From [Leptolyngbya] sp. JSC-1 (GTDB lineage: Bacteria; Cyanobacteriota; Cyanobacteriia; Elainellales; Elainellaceae), in NCBI GenBank assembly GCA_000733415.1, contig KL662191.1, positions 965,040 through 1,029,039 on the forward strand: a stretch of DNA of 64,000 bases, given 5' to 3'. A model generated the notes under the pieces. That model saw only the letters and a list, made by a program, of their open reading frames with translations, was not told the DNA's origin and did no database searches. A program made the translations under genes and the position numbers. This document shows, piece after piece, positions 53,895 to 62,903 of the stretch (positions are counted from its first letter, which is position 1; each line of letters opens with the position of its first letter).

Positions 53895-54911
53895 ATGCGC
53901 GATTCTCTTTTAAGTCGATTTCGAGCTGCGTTTTGGGGAGCTTGGCTCGGTGAAGCCATCGGGGCACAGAGGTGGAAGCAGCCAGCTCTACAGCCAATTT
54001 GGGGTGAAGCTTTCACCCAGGCAGAAACGAACCAGCCACCCACTACGAGCAATCAGGATAGAAAGTTGGCTGGAACAGGGCTACTGATTGCTCAAACTGA
54101 ACGATTGCTAGCCGAGCCTCATCTACCAGCAGAGCTAGACCTGACATGGCTTGATGCACAGCCGAGTACTCCCACTGAGTGGGTGATGGCGACCTTGCCA
54201 CTGGCGTTGCTCTACCACGACCAGCCTGCTGTTCTACAGACCGCTCTCCAAACCGCTCTCCGCATAACTCCAGAAACCACTTCACAACAGCTCGAAGCAC
54301 CGCTTAATCAGGCGGCAATAGCTATGGCCATTACAGGACAGACCATTTCGCTGCTATTGCGGGAGCGATTTGTGCCTCAGGAGTTGATTTTGCAGGTGAT
54401 GCAAGACCTAGAATTCTCGTCTGATGCAGTGCTGAGCCAGCAGTTAGGACAAGCGTTGATGCAGGTTCAAGCTTGGCTAGACCGACCACCATCTCTGGCA
54501 ACGGTTTCCGACTGGATCAGGTCCGTCGCTGCTGAGTCAAACCTGCGTGATGTTTTGCCGATTGTCTTGGCACTTTACAGCATCTTGAGCACTCCTGATA
54601 GCTGGCGGCTGTCTCTGGCCCGTCTGGTTCAGTTGTCCTACCCAACCCCAGCAGCAAAAGTTGGCTCCTGCACTCTGGCTGGAGCACTCTCCGGACTGTA
54701 TAACGGGCTGAGTGGGCTACCGCTGGTCGAGCGGGGTGAATTGCTGGCAACTGGAAACAGCGTTGCAAAAGCTGACCTGTTGCAATTAGCCGATCACCTG
54801 CTGGCTCGGTGGTCAGGTGCGGCCCAGCCGGAGCACTGGCTGAAACAGCCTGAATTTGCTAACCTTACCGCAGCGCCTCGCGTGATTCGTTCCATGCGCT
54901 CGTCAGGATGA
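53895..54911 (+). CDS. ADP-ribosylglycohydrolase-like protein, catalytic motifs degenerate
   Basis: 338 residues, all-helical. The start RFRAAFWGAWLGEAIGAQ and the later CTLAGALSGLYNGLSGLPL resemble the ARH/DraG fold. The paired Mg-binding motifs, a DDT-type after the first helix and a D-(S/T)-D-(S/T) before the AGAL helix, are not visible; the second site reads KVGSCTLAGAL. So it is probably a pseudo-enzyme or has another role. Start ATG 53895, with no strong ribosome binding site. Confidence 0.7.
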   Translation: MRDSLLSRFRAAFWGAWLGEAIGAQRWKQPALQPIWGEAFTQAETNQPPTTSNQDRKLAGTGLLIAQTERLLAEPHLPAELDLTWLDAQPSTPTEWVMATLPLALLYHDQPAVLQTALQTALRITPETTSQQLEAPLNQAAIAMAITGQTISLLLRERFVPQELILQVMQDLEFSSDAVLSQQLGQALMQVQAWLDRPPSLATVSDWIRSVAAESNLRDVLPIVLALYSILSTPDSWRLSLARLVQLSYPTPAAKVGSCTLAGALSGLYNGLSGLPLVERGELLATGNSVAKADLLQLADHLLARWSGAAQPEHWLKQPEFANLTAAPRVIRSMRSSG

Positions 54912-55223
54912 TTTGAGCTGATGGATCTGGAGATGCCCCCGGCAGATTTAAGTTCGAATTAGTAGCTCGGATATACTGTTAATGAATTAATGAATTGAAT
55001 TATCAAGAGCTGTAGCTCGAATGAGGGGTCTAGAGAGGAGTTCCACTCCGAGTCAGCGAGTCAGTTGGCTAGTGAGTTAGCTAGCGGGGTGCAAGCTGCA
55101 ATGGCTGACAACAAACGCGACATGCTTCACTGCAACTAGGGCAACGCTAATGATGTCAGAACTCTCAACACAAGTCGTCTTACCAGAAGTCTGTGTTCTT
55201 CATCAAACCGTCTGGTGCAGCCC
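54912..55223. other. Intergenic region
   Basis: A 312-bp spacer. It contains short GAGTCAGCGAGTCAGTTGGC-type direct repeats of AGTCAG/AGTTAG around 55051-55085. No RNA gene or clear promoter was recognised. Confidence 0.35.
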
Positions 55224-57752
55224 ATGAAATCTTTGCGATTGTTGACCCGGCGGCTAGTGCAATGGCAGCAGACTTTTCCTTCGCCTGCTTCCAGGACACT
55301 ATTGCGTCAGCTTTATCGGCAGGTCTATCAGCAAGTGGCTGCCCAAACACAACAGGCTGGCCGATTAGTGCGGATCTACCTCAAACCCAAAGCCTTTTTG
55401 AGGCTAATTTGCCAGCCTCGCCGCTTGCGTAAGGGTGCCTCCGATCGCGTCCAGCGCCCGCTGCTGCTGCTAATTGCGATTGTGTCGCTGACCAGTGCGA
55501 TTGGCTACCGCTTCTATAATGAACCACAGTTGGGCACTGACCGGATTGCGCCCCAAACCCTGAGGGCACCCGCCTCCGCCAGGGTGGTCGATACAAAAAC
55601 GACTGAAATGAACCGCAAAGCGGCACGAGTAGCGGCAGTGCCCGTTTTGATGATCGATCAGGCGGCTAATCAGGATATCTATCGCTCGCTGCAACGGTTG
55701 CTGGAGCGGGGGGATGAGTTGCGAGAGCAGGCGGGTGCTTTTCCCTTTATTGACACGTCTGTGCTTTCCACTGCCACGCAACAGTATCTGCGACAAACCG
55801 AAGAATGGAATTGGCGCATCGCGATTGCCGCCATTGATGGGGTAGGAGTGACACCACCCGTACCGGCACCGCCGCCCGTTCCCTCGGCCGAGCAGAACAA
55901 TGGGTCTACCAATGCCTCCCTGCAAGTGGCGGTGATTGAGCTACAAAACTATCGTCGGACTGCTTCTCTAGAAGATTTCTCAGCCTTAACGGATGTGATT
56001 CTGCGGGCGCGAGAACGCTATGCCGCAACTGTTGCCGATCTAGCAGCTGACAAACCTGAAGAGGCTGGATTCTACGATGTCAGCTTGCTGAATCTGACCG
56101 ATGCCGAATGGCAAAAAACCCGCGCCAAAATCCGAACTTCACTAGAGCAAATGCTGAGCCAGGGAATTGCCCCAGGTTTACCAGACAAAATTTTGGAAAC
56201 GGCGATTCAAAATCAATTGACCGACCTTTCGCCAGCCAGTGCACCGATCGCCACCCGCCTCCTAATGACCGTACTCAAGCCCAATTTGGTGCAAGATCCG
56301 GTCCAAACCAAGCTGAGAGCTGAGCAGGCCGCCCAAGCGGTGGAGAATGTAGTCGTCGAAATTGAGCGGGGTGAGGTGATTGTCCAAGCTGGAGAGCGAA
56401 TTACCCAAGAAGATTTTGTCTTACTCGATTATTTTGGCTTGAGCCGTCGTCGGATCAACTGGTGGGGGTTGTTTGGCTTTAGCAGCTTGATTGCCGCAGG
56501 TGTGACCCTATTTTGGGTAGTAGAGCGCCGTTCCCATCCAGGTTTACGTGGACGAGATTACTGCCTGGTCTTGCTGTTGACCTTGACGGCCCCCTTGGTA
56601 GTAGCTCTAAACCTGCCCTCGATGAATTTGCCAGCGATTGGCCTGCTGGTCGGCAGCTTCTATGGTTCGGCCTTGGGCATAACCACGGTTGGCTTACTTA
56701 GCTTGATTCTGCCAATCGGCATGGAGGTAGCTTGGACCAATTTGCTGGCTAGTGCAGCGGCAGGCTTATTAGGGGCAGGCATGGCTGGCCAACTGCGCTC
56801 GCGGGAAGAACTGGCAATGTTGGGTGGAGCGGTTGGTTTGACGCAGGGTGTAGTGTATCTAGTGCTTAGTCTCATGCTCAGTACGGCCACCACAACCGTT
56901 TGGTATGTAGTTCTGACCACAGCAGCCGTCCAGAGCCTGATGGGGCTTTCCTGGAGCATTATTGCCCTAGGGTTGAGTCCCTATATGGAACGCTTGTTTG
57001 ACCTAGTGACGCCCATTCGATTAGCTGAGCTCTCGAATCCCAACCGTCCGATGCTAAAACGGCTAGCGTCTGAAGCACCCGGCACCTTTCAGCACACGTT
57101 GTTTGTAGCAACCCTGGCAGAGGCAGCCGCACGGGCTTTGGGGTGTAATGTGGAGTTGGTACGGGCTGGCACGCTGTATCACGACATTGGTAAAATGCAC
57201 GACCCGTTAGGCTTCATCGAAAACCAGATGGGTGGCCCCAACAAACACGACGAGATTAACAACCCCTGGCTGAGTGCGGCTATTATTAAAAAACACGTTA
57301 GTGAAGGGCTGGTAATGGCCCGTAGATGTCGGCTGCCCAAGGCAGTGCAAGCCTTTATTCCAGAGCATCAGGGTACGATGCCAATCAGCTATTTCTACCA
57401 TCAGGCCCTGGAACAGGCCAAGACCGATCCGACCTTGCAGGTGGACGAAGCCGATTTTCGCTACAGTGGACCGATTCCCCAATCGCGCGAAACCGGGATC
57501 GTGATGTTGGCCGATTCCTGTGAAGCTGCTCTGCGTTCGCTCAAAGATGCGACGCCCGAAGATGCCTTGGCAATGGTGAACCGAATTCTGCGTGCCCGCT
57601 GGCAAGATCACCAACTCATTGACTCCGGCTTGTCACGCGCCGAGATGGGCTGCATCGCCGAAATCTTTGTTCAGGTTTGGCAGCAGTTCAACCATCAGCG
57701 GATTCCTTATCCGAAGGCAGCGCTGGGTTCGCAGGTAGGGAGTAGGGAGTAG
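55224..57752 (+). CDS. 7TM-HD family phosphohydrolase (PgpH-type, putative c-di-AMP phosphodiesterase)
   Basis: 842 residues from ATG 55224 (GTG 55215 is the alternative, no clear ribosome binding site). One N-terminal membrane segment (LLLLIAIVSLTSAIGYRFY), an extracytoplasmic 7TMR-HDED domain (about 110-390), about seven membrane segments (about 405-590), and a cytoplasmic HD domain with FQHTLFVATLAEAAARALG, LYHDIGKM (about 650) and PEHQGT. PgpH homologues hydrolyse c-di-AMP, which controls potassium and osmotic balance. The last codons and the stop lie inside a GTAGGGA tandem repeat, so the final residues (VGSRE) are repeat-encoded. Confidence 0.94.
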   Translation: MKSLRLLTRRLVQWQQTFPSPASRTLLRQLYRQVYQQVAAQTQQAGRLVRIYLKPKAFLRLICQPRRLRKGASDRVQRPLLLLIAIVSLTSAIGYRFYNEPQLGTDRIAPQTLRAPASARVVDTKTTEMNRKAARVAAVPVLMIDQAANQDIYRSLQRLLERGDELREQAGAFPFIDTSVLSTATQQYLRQTEEWNWRIAIAAIDGVGVTPPVPAPPPVPSAEQNNGSTNASLQVAVIELQNYRRTASLEDFSALTDVILRARERYAATVADLAADKPEEAGFYDVSLLNLTDAEWQKTRAKIRTSLEQMLSQGIAPGLPDKILETAIQNQLTDLSPASAPIATRLLMTVLKPNLVQDPVQTKLRAEQAAQAVENVVVEIERGEVIVQAGERITQEDFVLLDYFGLSRRRINWWGLFGFSSLIAAGVTLFWVVERRSHPGLRGRDYCLVLLLTLTAPLVVALNLPSMNLPAIGLLVGSFYGSALGITTVGLLSLILPIGMEVAWTNLLASAAAGLLGAGMAGQLRSREELAMLGGAVGLTQGVVYLVLSLMLSTATTTVWYVVLTTAAVQSLMGLSWSIIALGLSPYMERLFDLVTPIRLAELSNPNRPMLKRLASEAPGTFQHTLFVATLAEAAARALGCNVELVRAGTLYHDIGKMHDPLGFIENQMGGPNKHDEINNPWLSAAIIKKHVSEGLVMARRCRLPKAVQAFIPEHQGTMPISYFYHQALEQAKTDPTLQVDEADFRYSGPIPQSRETGIVMLADSCEAALRSLKDATPEDALAMVNRILRARWQDHQLIDSGLSRAEMGCIAEIFVQVWQQFNHQRIPYPKAALGSQVGSRE

Positions 57753-57793
57753 GGAGTAGGGAGTAGGGAGTGGGGAGTAGGGGGTGGGGGGTG
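57735..57793. repeat. Heptameric tandem repeat (GTAGGGA)n
   Basis: Five perfect GTAGGGA units (57735-57769), then decayed G-rich units to about 57793. This is the short-tandem-repeat type common in filamentous cyanobacterial genomes. It overlaps the 3' end and stop codon of the preceding gene. Confidence 0.9.
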
Positions 57794-57808
57794 ATAAGGG
57801 AGATGGGT

Positions 57809-59302
57809 TTAGAAATGGAATATGGCACTTAGCTGTAGGCCATTTTGACGTATACCTAATTTAGCGCGTGCGAATCCTTCTCCATCCTCGAAGTCAAAAC
57901 CACTGAAGTGATAGGCTAGCCGCAGGGATGCGAGATGAGAGAGGCGATATTGCACACTAGCTAGTAGATTCCAGGTCCAGTTTTCATCGGCACCGATGTT
58001 GAATCCAGATACATCGCCCCGCAATCCCAGCATCCAACGCTCAGACAGTCCTAGTCCAAGTTCTGCTCCAACTAAAGGTGAGACCAGAGTTTTAGAGTAG
58101 CGAAAGGTGCGATTGATGGGCGGCAGGACGTCATCCGCAATCGGCAGGTTTTCAATTCGGATAGTGTCTACTTCAATGGTTTGCCGCAAAAAGTTAGTTC
58201 GCACGCCTAGGATGGGGGCAAATAGGAAACGAGGATAAACCATTTCTTCCGGTGATTTATCTAAGGCTGTATCCACTACGCGATAGGATACTGCGGCATC
58301 TACTGTGATCTGGCGAATCGACACCTCGCCACTGGCAGATACTCGGACAGGGGTATTCAATCCAATCTGGCGTCCACTCTCTACAATTTCTTGGATTTGT
58401 TCGGGATCAAACCGTTGGATAAACTGTTGTAGTCTTTCGGGGTTAAACTGTTGGACAAACTGTTCTACTCTTCCAGGGGCAACCTGTCGAGCAAATTGGA
58501 GTAGACTTCCGGCAGCAAACGTCCCCCCCAATCTTCTACTATCTTCACCGTACACATAGAAACCATCTAGAATGATGCTCCAGCGGTTGTGCTGCGCTTC
58601 TAACCGCAAGCCAGCATCAAAGACGCGATCCAGGTTCAAAATGTCGTCTAGTCCTAGATCAAGAGATGTACTACGACCATCTACGGTTATATCTGCGTCA
58701 ACGTCAAAGGGAAGGTAGAAGTAAGGTTCGACTGAAAATTGCCAGCGATTGTTGGGTGTAGAACTGGATAACGATTCGGTCGGTTGGGGATCTGGCTCGT
58801 TTTGGGCAATCGGATCAGGTGAAAGCGTTGGTTCTGTAGACTCAATTTCAGTCAGGTCAATTGCAGAGCCAGGCGGTTCAAGCTCGTTCCTTTCACTGGA
58901 ACTAGGCGGAGTACTGGATTCGATGGATTCAACCGACTCAGGCACCTCAGCCAAGCGTTCAGTGGATAAGTCAGCTTGTTGCAAAGATGGGGCTGGTTCA
59001 GCCAGTTCTTCGGATGTAGCGAACCAGTCTTCTAGAGGAGTAGGATGCAGGGCTGGTTTGAAAGCAACCTGATCGAGATTTGCAGTCGTGGAGTTCGCAA
59101 TTATAAGTGTTGATAAAGGTTCTGGTACGGGTTCTGAACCAAGCAAAGAATCAAGTTCAGAGGTCGTGGTTTGAGAAGCACGCAGTGTAGGTAATGACTC
59201 TTCTGCCCGTAAGGACGAACCCGAAAGGACAATCGCCATCGACAGGATACTGCTAGCGTACAACCCAAACGACTTCAATAATGGGTAAACAGTTTTTTCC
59301 AT
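57809..59302 (-). CDS. Predicted outer-membrane beta-barrel protein
   Basis: 497 residues. N-terminal signal peptide (SFGLYASSILSMAIVLSGSS, then LRAEES), an acidic Ser/Pro/Glu-rich linker (about 40-180), then amphipathic strands (RWQFSVEPYFYLPFDVDADI; SLRLAYHFSGFDF) ending in LSAIFHF with a terminal Phe, the outer-membrane barrel insertion signal. Residues near 270-310 carry three turns of a 12-residue repeat (PGRVEQFVQQF, PERLQQFIQRF, PEQIQEIVESG), likely helical. No functional family is recognised. Confidence 0.75.
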   Translation of the reverse strand: MEKTVYPLLKSFGLYASSILSMAIVLSGSSLRAEESLPTLRASQTTTSELDSLLGSEPVPEPLSTLIIANSTTANLDQVAFKPALHPTPLEDWFATSEELAEPAPSLQQADLSTERLAEVPESVESIESSTPPSSSERNELEPPGSAIDLTEIESTEPTLSPDPIAQNEPDPQPTESLSSSTPNNRWQFSVEPYFYLPFDVDADITVDGRSTSLDLGLDDILNLDRVFDAGLRLEAQHNRWSIILDGFYVYGEDSRRLGGTFAAGSLLQFARQVAPGRVEQFVQQFNPERLQQFIQRFDPEQIQEIVESGRQIGLNTPVRVSASGEVSIRQITVDAAVSYRVVDTALDKSPEEMVYPRFLFAPILGVRTNFLRQTIEVDTIRIENLPIADDVLPPINRTFRYSKTLVSPLVGAELGLGLSERWMLGLRGDVSGFNIGADENWTWNLLASVQYRLSHLASLRLAYHFSGFDFEDGEGFARAKLGIRQNGLQLSAIFHF

Positions 59303-59390
59303 TGATGATTTCTGTATTTTTACGAGACATCAAGCCGTATCGTGATAAACATTATCTTATGGTAGAGAAAACTTGCAATCAGGTTGCTCA

Positions 59391-59424
59391 ACAAATCTTT
59401 CTCAAGGTAGCTTGAGAAATTTGT
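59391..59424. other. Bulged 14-bp hairpin
   Basis: ACAAA-TC-TTTCTCAAG pairs with CTTGAGAAA-TTTGT around a GTAG tetraloop. It lies downstream of the small minus-strand frame at 59505-59729 and upstream of the barrel gene. There is only a short T-rich tract on the minus strand, so it could be an attenuator or terminator. Confidence 0.6.
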
Positions 59425-59504
59425 CCTGCACTCTTCCCGTCATTACCCGGCTGAGCGACAATTGGCGACCTGGCAATCGTAACTACCTATTGAACAGGCT
59501 TATC

Positions 59505-59729
59505 TCATCGACTCAGCATTCTGATGATTTCGTCATTGAGTTCTCGAAAAACATAGCGCGGACTCACCTCATCCAGCATTTCGACTATCCCTCTGGCCTG
59601 AGCCGGCGTGAGTTCTCTGTTGTCCGTCAGCAACCCCAGCTTTCTAACCACATAGTCTCGGATCTCGTCCATTGAGGCTCGGTTGGCAACCATATCGGCA
59701 ACAATCTTGTTCGACTTTGCGAGCTGCAA
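59505..59729 (-). CDS. Small hypothetical protein, possibly a truncated remnant
   Basis: Up to 74 residues. The composition is plausible for a helical protein (DEIRDYVVRKLGLL, LTPAQARGIVEMLDEV). There is no ATG at its start: it must use TTG 59729 or begin at the internal ATG 59672/59693 region, and an in-frame TAA lies just upstream. It could be the C-terminal remnant of a larger gene. No family recognised. Confidence 0.35.
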   Translation of the reverse strand: MQLAKSNKIVADMVANRASMDEIRDYVVRKLGLLTDNRELTPAQARGIVEMLDEVSPRYVFRELNDEIIRMLSR

Positions 59730-60211
59730 TATATGATTGCGAAATTGATTGACTTAAACTAATATCCTGACGAACTGATGTACTGTAGTCGCCATCAGGA
59801 ATAAAGTGTGTGAGCAAAAAGTGTGTGAGCAATGATAATGGAGTTTTTCTATGCCTAGGTGACAGGTTTGCAATCTGGGCTACCATGAAGTGACGAGTCA
59901 GTATCCAGATGAACCAATGCAGTAGTTGACTCACTGACACGACACCTTTTAGAATTCCAGCAGCAAGGGTAAAACTTCTGTCATTCTCTCATTTGTCTCA
60001 CTGAGAGCAAGTGGCTTGTTCTGGGCTTCCTGGGTCTGCCTTGGCAGCGCATCTGATAACCAAATCTGATTACAAATCTGATTACAAAGTCTCGTTGCTC
60101 GACTAGTAAATGATTTCTCGATTGAAATGTGAGCGAGATGCTCATACAGTCAGGATCATCGCATCACGCCAAACGAGCTGAAAGTCCTCGAAGAATCAGG
60201 AGAACAGCCCA

Positions 60212-60958
60212 ATGAGTTTTAGGTATATCGATACCTTGGCAACCCCTGAAAATGTGAACAAGCTGTTGGCACTGGTCGATCGAGTGGCAGGAGTGGCGAT
60301 CGAAACAAACAATGTGTTCGACATCGAAGATGCTCTAAAAGATAGTCCTCAGATGCAGCAATGTCTTGAACGAGTCAGCCAAGACCCGGCTTCTGCCCAG
60401 TTGCTAGAAGAGCGGTACATGGGCAAAGAATTTGATTTAGAGGAACTGCTGAAACTGCCGCGCAACTCGTTGGGATGGACGTATGCCAGCCTGCTCAAGG
60501 CAATGAATTATGACCCGCAGTTTTATCGTCTGCGTGAAATTCAATCTGATAGTGATTACGTGACCCATCGAGTCCGCAAAACCCATGACTTACACCATGT
60601 CCTAACGGGATTTAGCTTTGATGATTATGGTGAACTGGGCGTAATTTCGGTAACAGTCAGTCAAATTAACTATCCTGCGTTTATTGTCATCGACTTGATT
60701 TCCGCACTGTTAATCTACCTTTCAGGCAAACAGAAAGAAGGAATTGATAACTACTTGGGATATAGCTTTGACGTTGCTTCTCTGGGGATTCAGATCGGGC
60801 GACAGGCACAGCCTTTGTTTGGGGTGAAGTGGGAAGAAGCATTAGATCGTCCTTTGGAGGAGTGGCGCAGTGAGCTTGGGATTGTCCCTGTCACGTCAGG
60901 ACAGTGGAGTTGGTACAGCCGCCCACTTCTACAGCAGGCGATCGCTAGCACAGAGTAA
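60212..60958 (+). CDS. Coq4-family protein
   Basis: 248 residues, helical. The Coq4 zinc-site pattern HDxxH-(11 residues)-E is present: HDLHHVLTGFSFDDYGE (about 128-145). Eukaryotic Coq4 organises ubiquinone biosynthesis and takes part in ring oxidative decarboxylation; cyanobacteria make plastoquinone rather than ubiquinone, so the role here is open. A start ATG 60212 follows AGGAGAACAGCCC. Its TAA overlaps the next ATG (TAATG), implying coupling to the MscS channel gene. Confidence 0.88.
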   Translation: MSFRYIDTLATPENVNKLLALVDRVAGVAIETNNVFDIEDALKDSPQMQQCLERVSQDPASAQLLEERYMGKEFDLEELLKLPRNSLGWTYASLLKAMNYDPQFYRLREIQSDSDYVTHRVRKTHDLHHVLTGFSFDDYGELGVISVTVSQINYPAFIVIDLISALLIYLSGKQKEGIDNYLGYSFDVASLGIQIGRQAQPLFGVKWEEALDRPLEEWRSELGIVPVTSGQWSWYSRPLLQQAIASTE

Positions 60959-62796
60959 TGAGCAACCTCTTTCTAACTAGTCTTTCGGTGATGAAACGAT
61001 TTCGGGTCATCATGCTGGGCATCATCACCTTAGTGCTGGTGGTGTTATTACCCTACTCAGTTGGCAGTCAAGAGAGCAGCGTTTTCTCTTACTTAGAGAT
61101 CAGTCAGGAGAGCCATTTTGACCAGAACTTGAGGGAGGCAACGCAACTTGCCTTTCTCCCTGGCGAGCGACACAGAGGGCAGGTTGGCGATCTAGTCTAT
61201 GCTTCAGTGGAACTAGATGGACGTAACCTCTTCGATGTTGCCGCTGCCCAAACCTCCACAGACGAGCAGGACAACCGGGCAACTAGTCCCTTAGAAGTCC
61301 GAATTCAGCGAATTGAAAACCGACTGCAAACCTTCCTGCGAGAGCATCTGCAAACTCAGGAGGAATTTGACGCTTTGAATGTCCCTGTTAATCAGTTAAA
61401 TAACCAGGCAGTTGTCCAGGTTGTCACCGCCACAACCTCTGACTCTATATCTATCGTGACCGTTACAGCTAACGATACCGAAATTTATGGCTTAACCACT
61501 CCTGAAGTAGGAAACTATTTCGCGGAACGAATCCATTGGGGGTTAGAGCAAGCCTATCAGGAACGCCAATCAGACTATGTGCAGAAGGCAACGGGCTGGG
61601 TGGTTTTCTTAGGAGGTTCCACCTTATTTTTGAGCTTAATGCTGCTGCTGTTGCTGCGCCAAAATTGGCGTAAGCAGCATCAACTGAGAGAATCGCTAAA
61701 GCACGATACTGTTACCATTAATGACTCCAATAATGACTCCAATTCTAGGATGTCATTTCAGGCAGGCTTCCATAGGGAAACGCTAGCGCAGACCAAACAC
61801 AACGGCAGACAGCAGCTCAAACACCTCAGAATTTATTTCCAGGCACTAGTGATTGCCCTGCTATTGCTGTGGCTAGTGGCGATTAGCATTAGCCTGCGTC
61901 TGTTTCCCCAAACTCGCTTTCTTGGCTTGCTGTTGCTTAATCGACCGCTCGCGATCGGGTTAACATGGTTGGTCATTGTTTTGGTCAGACGAGCCAATCT
62001 GTTTATTGCTGACAAGTTAGTGTTGTTGTTGCTTAAAAATGGCAGTGATGTTTCACCCAAAGCTCAGGAGCGCCTGCGGAAACGGTTGCCAACGCTGGCA
62101 GGCACCCTAAAGTGGCTCATTCAAAATCTGCTCATTATCCTTGGTATTGTTCTAACGATTGTATTTTTATTTGGTCTATCAGGTTTCGGGCTATTTGCCA
62201 GTGCAGGAGTGATAGGTCTAGCTGCCTCAATTATCTTTCAATCGGCACTGCAAGACGTGATTAGCGGCATTATGCTGCTTTGGCATGATGCCTATGCCGT
62301 TGGCGATATTATTGCCGTTGAGGATAACGCTGGGCAAGTAGAAGCCATGACCTTGCTGATGACGCAAATTCGGAGTGCTGACGGTGAACTGATCTCCCTG
62401 CGTAATAGCACCATTAATAACGTCAAAAATCACACCAAAGAATGGTCGCGTATCAACCTCACCATTGACGTAGCCCTAAACACCGATACTGATAAAGCTC
62501 TCTCCTTAATGGGCAAAGTGTTTCAAGAGATGACTCAGGATGCAGAATGGCAGCCGTTGATTTTGGAGCAGCCCGATATTCTGGCGATCGAAAACCTAGC
62601 CCACAGTGGAATTACATTGAACATCAGGGCGAAAACAGTGCCCATGCAACAGTGGAGCGTCAGCCGAGAATATCGTCGTCGTTTGAAGCAGGCATTTGAG
62701 GAAGCCGGTATTGAATTTGGTGCGCCGCAACAAATCGTGAAGCTGCAAGAACCTTCTCCACCCGAAACTTCGCAATCGCAAGGGTTTCCATTATGA
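60958..62796 (+). CDS. Small-conductance mechanosensitive channel (MscS family), long form
   Basis: 612 residues. An N-terminal membrane segment (VIMLGIITLVLVVLLPYSVG) and periplasmic domain (about 40-200), then further membrane segments and the MscS core: the pore helix GLFASAGVIGLAASIIFQSALQ (about 410-430), DVISGIMLL, VGDIIAVEDNAGQVEAMTL and ISLRNSTI, the beta domain. Larger than E. coli MscS (286 residues) because of the periplasmic extension, as in cyanobacterial forms. An internal ATG at 60991 is an alternative start. It opens on hypo-osmotic shock. Confidence 0.93.
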   Translation: MSNLFLTSLSVMKRFRVIMLGIITLVLVVLLPYSVGSQESSVFSYLEISQESHFDQNLREATQLAFLPGERHRGQVGDLVYASVELDGRNLFDVAAAQTSTDEQDNRATSPLEVRIQRIENRLQTFLREHLQTQEEFDALNVPVNQLNNQAVVQVVTATTSDSISIVTVTANDTEIYGLTTPEVGNYFAERIHWGLEQAYQERQSDYVQKATGWVVFLGGSTLFLSLMLLLLLRQNWRKQHQLRESLKHDTVTINDSNNDSNSRMSFQAGFHRETLAQTKHNGRQQLKHLRIYFQALVIALLLLWLVAISISLRLFPQTRFLGLLLLNRPLAIGLTWLVIVLVRRANLFIADKLVLLLLKNGSDVSPKAQERLRKRLPTLAGTLKWLIQNLLIILGIVLTIVFLFGLSGFGLFASAGVIGLAASIIFQSALQDVISGIMLLWHDAYAVGDIIAVEDNAGQVEAMTLLMTQIRSADGELISLRNSTINNVKNHTKEWSRINLTIDVALNTDTDKALSLMGKVFQEMTQDAEWQPLILEQPDILAIENLAHSGITLNIRAKTVPMQQWSVSREYRRRLKQAFEEAGIEFGAPQQIVKLQEPSPPETSQSQGFPL

Positions 62797-62903
62797 TTAA
62801 TACTGAAATGTGGGTACAGCATTCAACACTGGTAAACAGAATAACTGCTTTGCCAAGACCCAGTTCGTTGTTGCAGGAAGCAATCGCTTAAGGAGGTGGA
62901 TAT

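Larger units (their letters stand above)
59303..60211. other. Intergenic region with hairpin and one doubtful small frame
   Basis: It holds a strong hairpin at 59391-59424 (5+9 bp stem with a 2-nt bulge, GTAG loop). A direct repeat AATCTGATTACAA occurs twice at about 60062-60087. The inverted repeat CTCTCA/TGAGAG lies near 59985-60006. The region upstream of 60212 must hold the promoter of the Coq4/MscS pair. Confidence 0.5.

Noticed and set aside
59644..59940. 98-codon minus-strand frame overlapping the small hypothetical frame
   Set aside because: Overlaps it in another frame, with Cys- and Ser-rich random-looking sequence.
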